From Planctomycetota bacterium (lineage in GTDB: Bacteria; Planctomycetota; UBA11346), in contig JACDGQ010000031.1 in the NCBI GenBank assembly GCA_013821615.1, positions 1 to 14,020 of the forward strand: 14,020 nucleotides of DNA, written 5' to 3'. Of the stretch, positions 7,501-14,020 are shown in pieces. Every line of letters begins with the position of its first letter. Position 1 is the stretch's first letter. Both the position numbers and the translations under genes were made by a program. A model generated the notes under the pieces. The model saw nothing but the letters and a program-made list of their open reading frames with translations. It had not been told where the DNA came from and searched no databases.

Positions 7501-10500
7501 CGGCCGTAGACCTGGGCGGCGGCCTCGCTGGCATTGAGCTGGGCGAGCACCACCTGGCTGTGCGTCCAGGCCAGACCGAAGACGCGGTCGGCGATGCGCC
7601 GGTCGTGGTACTTGGCGACCAGGGCGCGCGCGCCCTCTTCGGTCTCGGCGCAGCCGTAGACCAGGTCGAAGGTCGCGGTCTCGCCGGGCTGCAGCACGAT
7701 GGTGCGGCGGATCGCCAGGGCCGGGTCGAGCACCGGGCCGGCGCTGTCCGATAGCGCGCCGGCCTGGAGCATGGCCGCGGGCTCGGCCGCGCTGCGCAGG
7801 CGGCCGATGAAGCGCGCGCGGTCGGTCTCGTAGCTGGCCTCGCCGTGTTCGCGGCCACGTAGCGCCATCAGGTGCAGCACCCACGGCGGGCGCTCGCTCG
7901 CGCTGCGTTTGCGCCGCGTCGCGAGCAGCGCGCGGTGTTCGCGCAGGATGGTGGTCTGCACGAAGAGGTTGCTGAACGCCGGGTGCGCGGCCTCGCCGCT
8001 CGCGGGGCCGGCCACGACCTCGGCGAAGCTGGTGATCTCGAGCAGACGCGTGGTCGGCCCGCGGTTGGTCAGGGTGGTGCGGCGCAGCTCGATGTCGTCC
8101 TCGGGCGAGACCGCGATCTCGGTCCACGCGTCGAGGTCGTGGTCCTGGCGGCGGAACTCGGCGCGGCCCTGGGTGAACACCGCCTCGTAGCTCTTCGCGG
8201 CCTTCAGCGTCGGCTGCCAGGTGGTCGACCAGAACTCGCCGAGGTCGATGTCGCGCAGATAGCAGAACAGCCCGTAGCCGTCGCGGGTGCCGTCCTCGCG
8301 CCAGCGGTTGATGGCGAGGTCCTTCCAGCGGCTGGCGCCGCCGCCGGCGCTGCTGACCACGACGTGCCAGCGGCCGTTGGATAGCAGGTGGACCTCGGGC
8401 ACCGCGGAACTCGGATTGGTGAAGGTGCGCAGGTTGTCGACCTGGCTGGCGCTCTCTTCGCGCACCGTCTCGGCCTCGGCCGCGTGCGGGTAGGTCATCG
8501 GCGCGGCTTTGGGGATGCGCTCCTGCAGCAGCAGCTCGGTGGCCTTGAACAGCGGATCGGCGGTGAAGCGCCGCTGCATCGGGCGGTCGCGCAGCACGTA
8601 GAGCAGCGCGAGCAGGCTCATGCCCTGATGGTGGACCATGAACGAGCGCACCGTCACGCTGCTCACGCCGCGCGGCATGCGCGCGGCGGTGAAGTCGATC
8701 GCTTCGTAGAGGCCGTAGGCGCCCTCGTTGCCGTCCGCGACCAGGCGCTCGAGGTTGCGGCACGCCGCCTCGGGCGCGACCATCAGCGACATCACCGTGG
8801 CGTAGGGTGCGACCACCAGGTCGTCGGAGAGGCCGCGCTTGAGGCCGAGGCCGGGCACGCCGAAGGCGCGGTACTGGTAGTTGAGCTGCGCGTCGGTGAA
8901 ATTGTAGCCCGATTCCGAGATGCCCCACGGCACGCCGCGCTGGCGGCCGTAGTCGATCGAGCGCTGCACCACCGCTTTGTAGGTCTGGTCGAGCAGGGTC
9001 TTGTCGTAGGTCGGCATGACCAGCAGCGGCATCAGGTACTCGAACATCGAGCCCGACCACGACAGCAGCGCGGGCGCGAGGTGCGATGAGGTCAGCAGCC
9101 GGCCGAGGCTGAACCAGTGGTCCTGGTGGACCTGGCCCTGGGCGATGGCCACGAAGCTGGCCAGGCGCGCTTCACTGGCGAGCAAATCGTAGCAGCCGCG
9201 GTCGAGGCGGTTGTCGCTGACGTTGAAGCCGATCAGGAAGAGGTCGCGCGCCGGGTCGAAGAGGAAGCGCCATTCCATGTCGGCGAACTCGCCGCAGCGC
9301 CGCGCGAGAGACTCGAGGCGGTTGATCAGGCGCGCAGCGCGTTCCGCGGCGAGCTGCAGGGGGGCGCGCAGATCGCCGACCCACTTCATCGCCGAGGCGA
9401 CCTGGGGCGAGGGCGTGCCGCCGCCGTGCTCGGCGAGCAGGCGTGCGAGCAGCGGCAGCAGGGTGCTGTCGAGGCGGGCGATGTCCTGCGGGCTGGGGCC
9501 GGCGTCGAGGCGCGCGAGTTCACCGCGCAGCTCCTGCAAGTTGGCCGATGGCCGCGGCGAGCCGATCTGCCAGAGGAAGCCGGGCGGTGGCGGCAGCAGG
9601 CACCACGGTGCGATCTCGACCAGGTGGTCGCGGTGCTCGCGCGCCTCGCGCGCCAGCGCGGCGGTCCACCAGCGGCGCTCCTCCTCGCCGTTCGCGGGCA
9701 GGGTTTCAGCGAGCTCGTCGGCGGCGTTGCCGACCTCGCCGAGCAGCACCAGCGAGCGTTCGATGCTACCGGCGGCCTCGGTTGCGCCGGCGAGCAGGCG
9801 CGCGCGCAGGGCGAGCAGCGTCAGCGCGCGCGCGGCGTCGGTGTCGACCGCGATCAGGCAGTCGAGGGTGTGGCGCAGGCCGGCGAAGGCGATGCCCGAC
9901 CAAATGCCGGTCTCGGCCAGGCCGAGCAGGCCCGGGCGCAGCACCAGCAGGTGTCCGGCGAGGTTGCCGCTGTCGACGAACGACACGTAGCGCGGGTGCA
10001 GCGGCTGCAGGGTGCGGGTGTCGTACCAGTTGAGGAAGTGCCCGCGGTGGCGCTCGAGACGGTCCAGCGTGTCGAGCGTGGCGGTGGTGCGCTCGAGCAG
10101 GCGCGGCAGCGCGACGTAGCCGAAGTCGTGGGCGGCGAGGTTGACGAGCAGCCCCAGGCCGATGTTGGTCGGCGAGGTGCGGTGCGCGACCACCTGGCTG
10201 GGGAACTCCTGCATGTTGTCGGGCGGCAGGTGGTGGTCCTCGTCGCCGACGAAGACTTCGAAGAAGCGCCAGGTCTTGCGCGTCAGGCGCTCGAGGAACC
10301 CGACCTGGGCGGCGCCCAGGCGGTGGCGCTCCGCGCCCAGCGGCCGGCTGATGAACCACGCCACCGCCGGCGCCGCGCACCACAACAGCAGCACGCCCGC
10401 CGCGGCCGGCAGGTCGGGATCGCCGGTGCGCAGCAGCCACGCGCCGGTGGCGAGCGCGATCAGCGGCGCCAGCCACATGGTGCGGTAGAGCCCGGGCAGC

Positions 10501-13346
10501 GAGGTGCGCGCGCCGCGCTCGGCGTCGCTGGAGGTGGTCCATTCCAGCAGCCGGCGCCGCGACACCGCGGTGCGCCACAGCGTGCGCAGGATGGCGTCGG
10601 CCGCGGTCGCCGCCTCGTAGGGCAGGAACACCAGGGTCAACCCGGCCTGCGCGAGTTGCGCCCCGAGGCCGTCCCACCAGTTGCGCAGGTGCATGATCAG
10701 CGGCAGGTCGGCGGGCTTGCGCACCAGCGTGGCGAGCGATCCGAGCAGCGCCGGGCTGAGCAGGAAGACCGCGACCAGCGCCGGCCACAGCAGCGGCGGC
10801 CCGGCGAGCACCGTCCAGCCGCCGATCAGCAGCGCGAGCAGCGCGGGGGCGACCAGGCTGCGGCGCAGGTTGTCGGCGACCTTCCACAACGCGATCGCGC
10901 CAAGCGTGTTGGGCACGCTGCGCCCCGCGCCGTCGGGGACCTGCGGCATCAGCCAGCGCAGCAGCTGCCAGTCGCCGCGCATCCAGCGGTGGCGGCGGCT
11001 GACGTCGGCGGCGTAGCGGAAGGGGTGGTCCTCGTAAACCATGACGTCGCTGACCAGCGCGGCGCGCGCATAGGCGCCCTCGATCAGGTCGTGGCTGAGG
11101 ATGCGGTTGTCGGGGAAGCGTCCGGCCAGCACGCGCTCGAAGGCGGCGAGGTCGTAGATGCCCTTGCCGACGAACGAGCCCTCGCCGAAGAGGTCCTGGT
11201 AGACGTCGGACACCGCGCGGCTGTAGGGGTCGATGCCCGGCTCGCCGCTGTAGATGCGTGCGAACCACGATTTGCCCGAGCTCGGCAGGCTGATCGCGGC
11301 GCGCGGCTGGAGGATGCTGTAGCCGTCGACCACCCGCCCGGCGGCGTCGAAGCGCGCGCGGTTGAGCGGGTGCGCGAGGGTGCCGACCAGCTGGTGCGCG
11401 GCACCACGCGGCAGCTGGGTGTCGGTGTCGAGGGTGATGATGTAGCGCATCTGGCCGAACACCGAGGTCTCGCCGACCACCGCGCTGAAGGCGCTGCGCT
11501 CGCCGTGCAGCAGCAGGCGGTTGAGGTCGGCGAGCTTGCCGCGCTTGCGCTCGCGGCCCATCCACACGCCTTCCTGGGCGTTCCACAGGCGCGGGCGGTG
11601 GAAGAGGAAGAACACACCGCGGCGCTTGGTGAGATAGCGCGCGTTGAGCTCCTCGATGGCGGCGATCGCCTGCGCGAGCAGTGCGTCGTCGCCGGGCAGG
11701 GTGGCGCTCGCGGCGTCGCCGAAATCGGTGAGCAGGGCGAAGTCGAGGTGCGGATCGGGATTGGCCAGGAAGCGCACCTCGAGGCCCTCGACCAGGCCGT
11801 CGATGTCGGCGGCGCGGCGCAGCAGGGTAGGGATCACCACCATGGTGCGCGCGCCCGCCGGGATGCCGGCGGTGAAATCGAGGCGCGCCAGGCTGCGCGG
11901 CGGCAGCAGCATGGTGACCAGCCAGTTGACGCAGGCGATCGCCCACTGGCTGGCGGCGATGGCCACCACCAGCGCGGTCGCGAGCAGTGGCAGCAGCAGC
12001 AGCGGGCGCGCCAGCCAGCCGCTGGTCCATGGTTCGCACCACCACACGGTCACTGCCACGGCGCTCAAAGTCAGGGCGAGGATGCCGCCCAGGTAGGTGG
12101 CGGCGGGGGCGCGGCGCACCGCCGCCTCGGTGGCGCTGGCCAGGGTGGGGCGCGCGGCGACCGCGCGTTCGAGCTCGCGCTGGCCGCGGTCGATCAGGTA
12201 GTAGCCGACGTGGCCGCGGCGCTCGGCGAGGCCGTCGCCGCCGGCCGCCCGGCTGCCCTCCCCCGCCAGGCGCACGACCTGCTCGGCGACCTCGAGCTCG
12301 CTGCGCGGACAACGCTTGGCGAGCCGCTCGAGGCGGTGGCGGTACTGGTCGCGGGTGGCGAAGTCCATGCGCGCGTAGACCTGCGCAGGATCGCTGCGCA
12401 GGCAGCGGTCGACCACGCTCATCGCTTCGACGAACTCGCGCCAGTCGAGCGCGGAGAGCTGGCGCAGGCTGCCGATCGAATTGCCGATCGAGGCCTGGTC
12501 GGCGGCCTGCGCCTGGTTCTCGGCCTGCACCGCCTGCTCGACGCTGGTGCCGACTTCGACCAGGCGCTGTTCGATCCAGCTGGTCGCGACCGCCAGCGCC
12601 GGGCTCTGGCCCTGGACGCGGCGCGTGAACTCGGCAACGAAGGCGCCGCTGAGCGCGACGTTGGCGCGCACCATGTCGGCCAGGGTCAAGACCAGCGACG
12701 AGGGGTCCTTCTCGGCGGTTGCGGCCATGCGGTCGGCCCAGGCGCAGGCCAGTTCGCGCTGGCGGCAGCCGGCCGAGACGCTCGCGCCGACGCGGCGCAG
12801 ATTCTCGATCAGCGCCAGGCGCAGCATGATCGGGATGGCCCACAGCTCGCCGATGGTCAGGTGCACGGTGCCCTGATAGGCCTCGATGAAGCGCGCGAGG
12901 TTCTCGCCGTCGACCTTGCCATCGCTGTGCGAGATCAGCTCCAGCACCAGATCGTAGACGCGCGGGTAGCCGATCGCGCCGCCCGCGGCCAGGCGCGGCA
13001 GTTCGCGGCTGTAGCCGCGCGGCAGATGCCGGCGGGCGGTGCGGATCTGCTCTTCGATGAGGTAGTAGTTGTCGAGCAGCCACTCCGCGGCGGGGGCGGT
13101 GCGGCGGCCCTTGGCCACCGCTTCAGTGACCAGGGCGTGGGTCTCGGCCAGCACCGCGGTGTTCTCGGTCAGGCGCGGCAGCAGGCGGTCGGGGCCGTGC
13201 GCGGGGTCGACGCGGTGCGTGGCGGCGATGGTGCGGGCGTGGCCTTCGAGCTGGGTGACGCTGAACAGCTCGGCGCGCAAGGGCTGCTCATCGGAGGCGC
13301 GCGGGCTGCGGCGGCTGGTACGCAGGAGGCGAGAGGGGCTGATCAC
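4584..13346 (-). CDS. cgs: Cyclic beta-1,2-glucan synthase (Cgs/NdvB/ChvB type), complete
   Basis: This giant inner-membrane enzyme starts, elongates, cyclises and trims beta-1,2-glucan from UDP-glucose. It has 2920 residues from GTG 13346, close to the roughly 2830-2870 of rhizobial and Brucella proteins. The order is as follows. An N-terminal helical region leads to membrane helices at about 418-485. The glycosyltransferase (GT84) region has D640-T-D642, D753 in SHDLIEG and R784-x-x-R787-W788. More helices lie at about 830-890 and 950-1006. A glycoamylase-like (GH189-type) cyclisation region at about 1380-1600 has candidate catalytic Glu1478 (GISES) and Glu1548 (GLYEAIDF). A first GH94-like sandwich starts around 1650. 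The C-terminal GH94 phosphorylase region, from about 2130, has GDWNDG with the expected catalytic D2610. All signature motifs are present and no frame break is seen. GTG 13346 has GGAG eight bases upstream; an in-frame ATG at 13490 would add 48 low-complexity residues. The ABC exporter partner is not in the window. The product usually serves in osmotic adaptation, envelope function or host interaction. Confidence 0.95.
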   Translation of the reverse strand: MISPSRLLRTSRRSPRASDEQPLRAELFSVTQLEGHARTIAATHRVDPAHGPDRLLPRLTENTAVLAETHALVTEAVAKGRRTAPAAEWLLDNYYLIEEQIRTARRHLPRGYSRELPRLAAGGAIGYPRVYDLVLELISHSDGKVDGENLARFIEAYQGTVHLTIGELWAIPIMLRLALIENLRRVGASVSAGCRQRELACAWADRMAATAEKDPSSLVLTLADMVRANVALSGAFVAEFTRRVQGQSPALAVATSWIEQRLVEVGTSVEQAVQAENQAQAADQASIGNSIGSLRQLSALDWREFVEAMSVVDRCLRSDPAQVYARMDFATRDQYRHRLERLAKRCPRSELEVAEQVVRLAGEGSRAAGGDGLAERRGHVGYYLIDRGQRELERAVAARPTLASATEAAVRRAPAATYLGGILALTLSAVAVTVWWCEPWTSGWLARPLLLLPLLATALVVAIAASQWAIACVNWLVTMLLPPRSLARLDFTAGIPAGARTMVVIPTLLRRAADIDGLVEGLEVRFLANPDPHLDFALLTDFGDAASATLPGDDALLAQAIAAIEELNARYLTKRRGVFFLFHRPRLWNAQEGVWMGRERKRGKLADLNRLLLHGERSAFSAVVGETSVFGQMRYIITLDTDTQLPRGAAHQLVGTLAHPLNRARFDAAGRVVDGYSILQPRAAISLPSSGKSWFARIYSGEPGIDPYSRAVSDVYQDLFGEGSFVGKGIYDLAAFERVLAGRFPDNRILSHDLIEGAYARAALVSDVMVYEDHPFRYAADVSRRHRWMRGDWQLLRWLMPQVPDGAGRSVPNTLGAIALWKVADNLRRSLVAPALLALLIGGWTVLAGPPLLWPALVAVFLLSPALLGSLATLVRKPADLPLIMHLRNWWDGLGAQLAQAGLTLVFLPYEAATAADAILRTLWRTAVSRRRLLEWTTSSDAERGARTSLPGLYRTMWLAPLIALATGAWLLRTGDPDLPAAAGVLLLWCAAPAVAWFISRPLGAERHRLGAAQVGFLERLTRKTWRFFEVFVGDEDHHLPPDNMQEFPSQVVAHRTSPTNIGLGLLVNLAAHDFGYVALPRLLERTTATLDTLDRLERHRGHFLNWYDTRTLQPLHPRYVSFVDSGNLAGHLLVLRPGLLGLAETGIWSGIAFAGLRHTLDCLIAVDTDAARALTLLALRARLLAGATEAAGSIERSLVLLGEVGNAADELAETLPANGEEERRWWTAALAREAREHRDHLVEIAPWCLLPPPPGFLWQIGSPRPSANLQELRGELARLDAGPSPQDIARLDSTLLPLLARLLAEHGGGTPSPQVASAMKWVGDLRAPLQLAAERAARLINRLESLARRCGEFADMEWRFLFDPARDLFLIGFNVSDNRLDRGCYDLLASEARLASFVAIAQGQVHQDHWFSLGRLLTSSHLAPALLSWSGSMFEYLMPLLVMPTYDKTLLDQTYKAVVQRSIDYGRQRGVPWGISESGYNFTDAQLNYQYRAFGVPGLGLKRGLSDDLVVAPYATVMSLMVAPEAACRNLERLVADGNEGAYGLYEAIDFTAARMPRGVSSVTVRSFMVHHQGMSLLALLYVLRDRPMQRRFTADPLFKATELLLQERIPKAAPMTYPHAAEAETVREESASQVDNLRTFTNPSSAVPEVHLLSNGRWHVVVSSAGGGASRWKDLAINRWREDGTRDGYGLFCYLRDIDLGEFWSTTWQPTLKAAKSYEAVFTQGRAEFRRQDHDLDAWTEIAVSPEDDIELRRTTLTNRGPTTRLLEITSFAEVVAGPASGEAAHPAFSNLFVQTTILREHRALLATRRKRSASERPPWVLHLMALRGREHGEASYETDRARFIGRLRSAAEPAAMLQAGALSDSAGPVLDPALAIRRTIVLQPGETATFDLVYGCAETEEGARALVAKYHDRRIADRVFGLAWTHSQVVLAQLNASEAAAQVYGRLAGAIVYPTALRRAGAAVLLGNRRGQSGLWSYGISGDLPIVLLRLADTEKMDLVRQVVQAHTYWRMKGLTVDLVIWNEDHSVYRQAVNDQIMGVISAHSAAGLMDRPGGIFVRRAEQMSDEDKILMQTVARVVISDNGGSLAQFVDRRARPEPPQPRFAATRPVRTESPGPAVAARPELRFANGLGGFSADGSEYVITLDPGQVTPAPWVNVMANAEFGTVISEAGSAYSWAENCHEFRLTPWHNDAVADPSGEAFYLRDEETGRCWSPTPAPLRGSGTYTIRHGFGRSVFSHLEGGIASELTIAVAHDAPVKLAVLRLRNLSGRPRRLAAFGYVEWVLGELRQKTAMHVVTELDRKTGALLARNAYNTEFQGRVAFFTVSDPARLVSGDRVEFLGRNGTYANPAALGRTRLSGRVGAGLDPCAALQATLELAEGQERELVFVLGAGKDLDEAQGLATRFVSGGAARAAIDAVCAWWRHTLGAVQVETPDPAVDALANGWLLYQTLSCRFWARTGFYQSGGAYGFRDQLQDAMALVHAEPSQARAHLLRAAGRQFAEGDVQHWWHPPIDRGVRTRFSDDFLWLPLAVARYVTVTGDAAVLDERLPFLTGRALHEDEEAYYDLAGRGDEAVPLYEHCVRAIRNGLRTGAHGLPLMGCGDWNDGMNLVGIKGQGESVWLAFFLAEVLNRFLPLVGARGDATFAAECRNHVVTLAEFVERNAWDGQWYRRAWFDDGTPLGSAANDECQIDALPQSWAVLSGIADPERARLAMEQVDRRLVRRDARLIQLFDPPFDKGTLDPGYIKGYVPGVRENGGQYTHAALWTVMAFAQLGDRQRAWELFDLLNPIRHGDSPEAIALYRVEPYVAAADVYGVAPHIGRGGWTWYTGSAGWMYRLITESLLGLTVADGRLRIAPCLREGWPGFTLRYRHRSATYRVTVTRGSARVACDGIVQADGWITLADDGVEHRVDVSCA

Positions 13347-13354
13347 GAGGCGGG

Positions 13355-13358
13355 CTCC
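13355..13358 (-). promoter_or_regulatory. Ribosome binding site that decides the glucan synthase start (GGAG)
   Basis: On the minus strand GGAG lies eight bases before GTG 13346. The upstream in-frame ATG at 13490 has no comparable site, and the residues between them resemble translated intergenic DNA. The GTG is therefore preferred. Confidence 0.5.
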
Positions 13359-13503
13359 GCTGGGTAAGCCAAAGGATGCGCCGTCGCCGGCGATACGGAA
13401 GTACCTTGATCGATCGGGCTTGCGCTCGCCTTGTGGCGCTCGGGAAGGGCCGGCGGGGGCGCCCGCTGTGGGGTATGCTGGTGATGCCATCCGTGCCGTG
13501 ACC

Positions 13504-13509
13504 AGGGAG
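13504..13509 (+). promoter_or_regulatory. Ribosome binding site before the candidate leader ORF (AGGGAG)
   Basis: AGGGAG ends five bases before GTG 13515, a good spacing. The CHASE3 gene itself has only a weak G-rich stretch at 13563-13566 ahead of its ATG, so this is the best ribosome site in the region. Confidence 0.4.
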
Positions 13510-13514
13510 ATGCC

Positions 13515-13580
13515 GTGCCCGAGCGCCGTCCGACCACGCCCGCCGCCTGCGCCATCCCCAGCGGGGCCGGCCGGCGATGA
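13515..13580 (+). CDS. Candidate 21-codon leader ORF overlapping the sensor gene start
   Basis: A GTG-started ORF of 21 sense codons ends in TGA at 13578-13580. That stop overlaps the ATG of the sensor gene (13577) as ATGA, the classic arrangement for translational coupling. It has a well-placed AGGGAG. The predicted peptide is rich in Pro, Ala and Arg and matches no family I know. It may be a real leader that delivers ribosomes to the weak downstream site, or chance in GC-rich DNA. ATG 13510 in another frame is a competing reading. Confidence 0.3.
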   Translation: MPERRPTTPAACAIPSGAGRR

Positions 13581-14020
13581 ACGTCCGCGCCAAGAGCTGG
13601 CTGGGCCTCGGCCTGGCGCTGCTGCTGCTCAGCCTCATCGCCGCCATCACCACCTGCGCAGCGCGCTCCTACCACGCCGCCGGCAGCTGGGTCGACCATA
13701 CGCGCGAGGTCCAGGCGCGCGTCGAGCGCTTCCTCTCGCTGCTCAAGGATGAGGAGACCGCGGTGCGCGGCTTCCGCCTGTCCGGCGACGAGCGCGATCT
13801 CGACCCGTGGCGCAAGGCCGAGGCGCTGCTCGGCGACGAATTCGCGGGTCTGCGCCGCCTGACCGGGGATGACCCGCAGCAGCAGGCCAACCTCGCCATG
13901 CTCGACCCGCTGGTCGCGGAGGAGCGCGCCCTGCTCGCCGCGGCGATCGACGCCGCGCGCGCCCGCACCGCGCCGCCCTCCGACGAGCGCGGTCGCGAGC
14001 TGATGTCCTCGCTGCGCGAC
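13577..14020 (+). CDS. CHASE3-domain membrane sensor (histidine kinase or similar), 3' partial
   Basis: The first 148 residues of a signalling protein are visible, and the frame is open to the window end. A hydrophobic N-terminal helix covers about residues 8-28. A helical extracytoplasmic domain follows, with D58-E-E-T-A-V-R-G-F-R-L-S-G-D71. This matches the CHASE3 signature (D-x-E-T-G-x-R-G-[FY]-x-L-[ST]-G) except for Ala in place of the Gly after Thr. CHASE3 domains sit in the periplasm ahead of histidine kinase, diguanylate cyclase or methyl-accepting outputs. The output domain lies beyond the window, so the class is unknown. ATG 13577 is chosen because an in-frame stop lies at 13499 and no other ATG or GTG occurs in this frame between them. 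The gene is divergent from the glucan synthase across about 230 bases, so shared regulation is possible. Confidence 0.8.
   Translation, partial: MNVRAKSWLGLGLALLLLSLIAAITTCAARSYHAAGSWVDHTREVQARVERFLSLLKDEETAVRGFRLSGDERDLDPWRKAEALLGDEFAGLRRLTGDDPQQQANLAMLDPLVAEERALLAAAIDAARARTAPPSDERGRELMSSLRD

Noticed and set aside
4506..7754. 1082-codon open frame on the plus strand
   Set aside because: Same reason: it mirrors the C-terminal part of the glucan synthase and has biased, motif-free composition.
9117..13367. 1416-codon open frame on the plus strand opposite the glucan synthase
   Set aside because: It is an antisense shadow of GC-rich codons. The translation is a low-complexity Ala/Arg/Gly/Gln/Val-rich chain with no family motifs, while the minus strand carries a full known enzyme.
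13347..13490. N-terminal extension of the glucan synthase to ATG 13490
   Set aside because: The 48 extra residues are low complexity, the ATG has no good ribosome site, and GTG 13346 has one.

Overview
This is a GC-rich window (hand counts give about 70-77% in the large coding regions) from a Gram-negative-type bacterium. It holds five protein-coding loci. No rRNA, tRNA, CRISPR array or transposase is visible. The phylum cannot be fixed from the sequence. The TetA-like MFS transporter with a long TM1-TM2 loop, and the SpoIIE-type phosphatase with a duplicated W-x-x-PYTG module, both remind me of Planctomycetota/Verrucomicrobiota-type genomes. That is recollection, not a search result.

Layout. 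(1) Positions 3-1346 (+): the 3' part of a 12-helix MFS drug/proton antiporter whose start lies left of the window. (2) Positions 1347-2811: a gap of lower GC, then a secreted serine beta-lactamase/esterase-family hydrolase (+) split by one in-frame TGA at 2296-2298, most simply a Trp-to-stop nonsense mutation. (3) Positions 2815-2911: a short convergent gap with four tandem 8-bp CCGGACYY units. (4) Positions 2912-4297 (-): a SpoIIE/PP2C-like phosphatase with an unusual N-terminal duplication and two non-canonical metal-site residues. (5) Positions 4427-4575: a small inverted-repeat element, about 150 bp, between the phosphatase start and the end of the next gene. (6) Positions 4584-13346 (-): a complete giant cyclic beta-1,2-glucan synthase of about 2920 residues, containing glycosyltransferase, glycoamylase-like (cyclisation) and GH94 phosphorylase regions in one chain. 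(7) Positions 13577-14020 (+): a divergent gene for a membrane sensor that begins with a CHASE3 domain and runs off the right edge. It is preceded by a possible 21-codon leader ORF that overlaps its start by ATGA.

How they may work together. The glucan synthase is the functional centre. It should make periplasmic cyclic beta-1,2-glucan, which needs an exporter (NdvA/ChvA-type ABC protein) that is not in this window. The divergent CHASE3 sensor shares a gap of about 170-230 bp with it and could regulate it, but only position supports that. The phosphatase lies downstream on the same strand as the synthase, separated by the inverted-repeat element. It may be a separate partner-switch signalling gene. 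The MFS pump and the broken hydrolase show no clear functional link to the glucan locus.

I see no clearly new multi-gene system. The items most worth a second look are the divergent duplicated-module phosphatase, the inverted-repeat element, the nonsense-split hydrolase and the possible coupled leader ORF.
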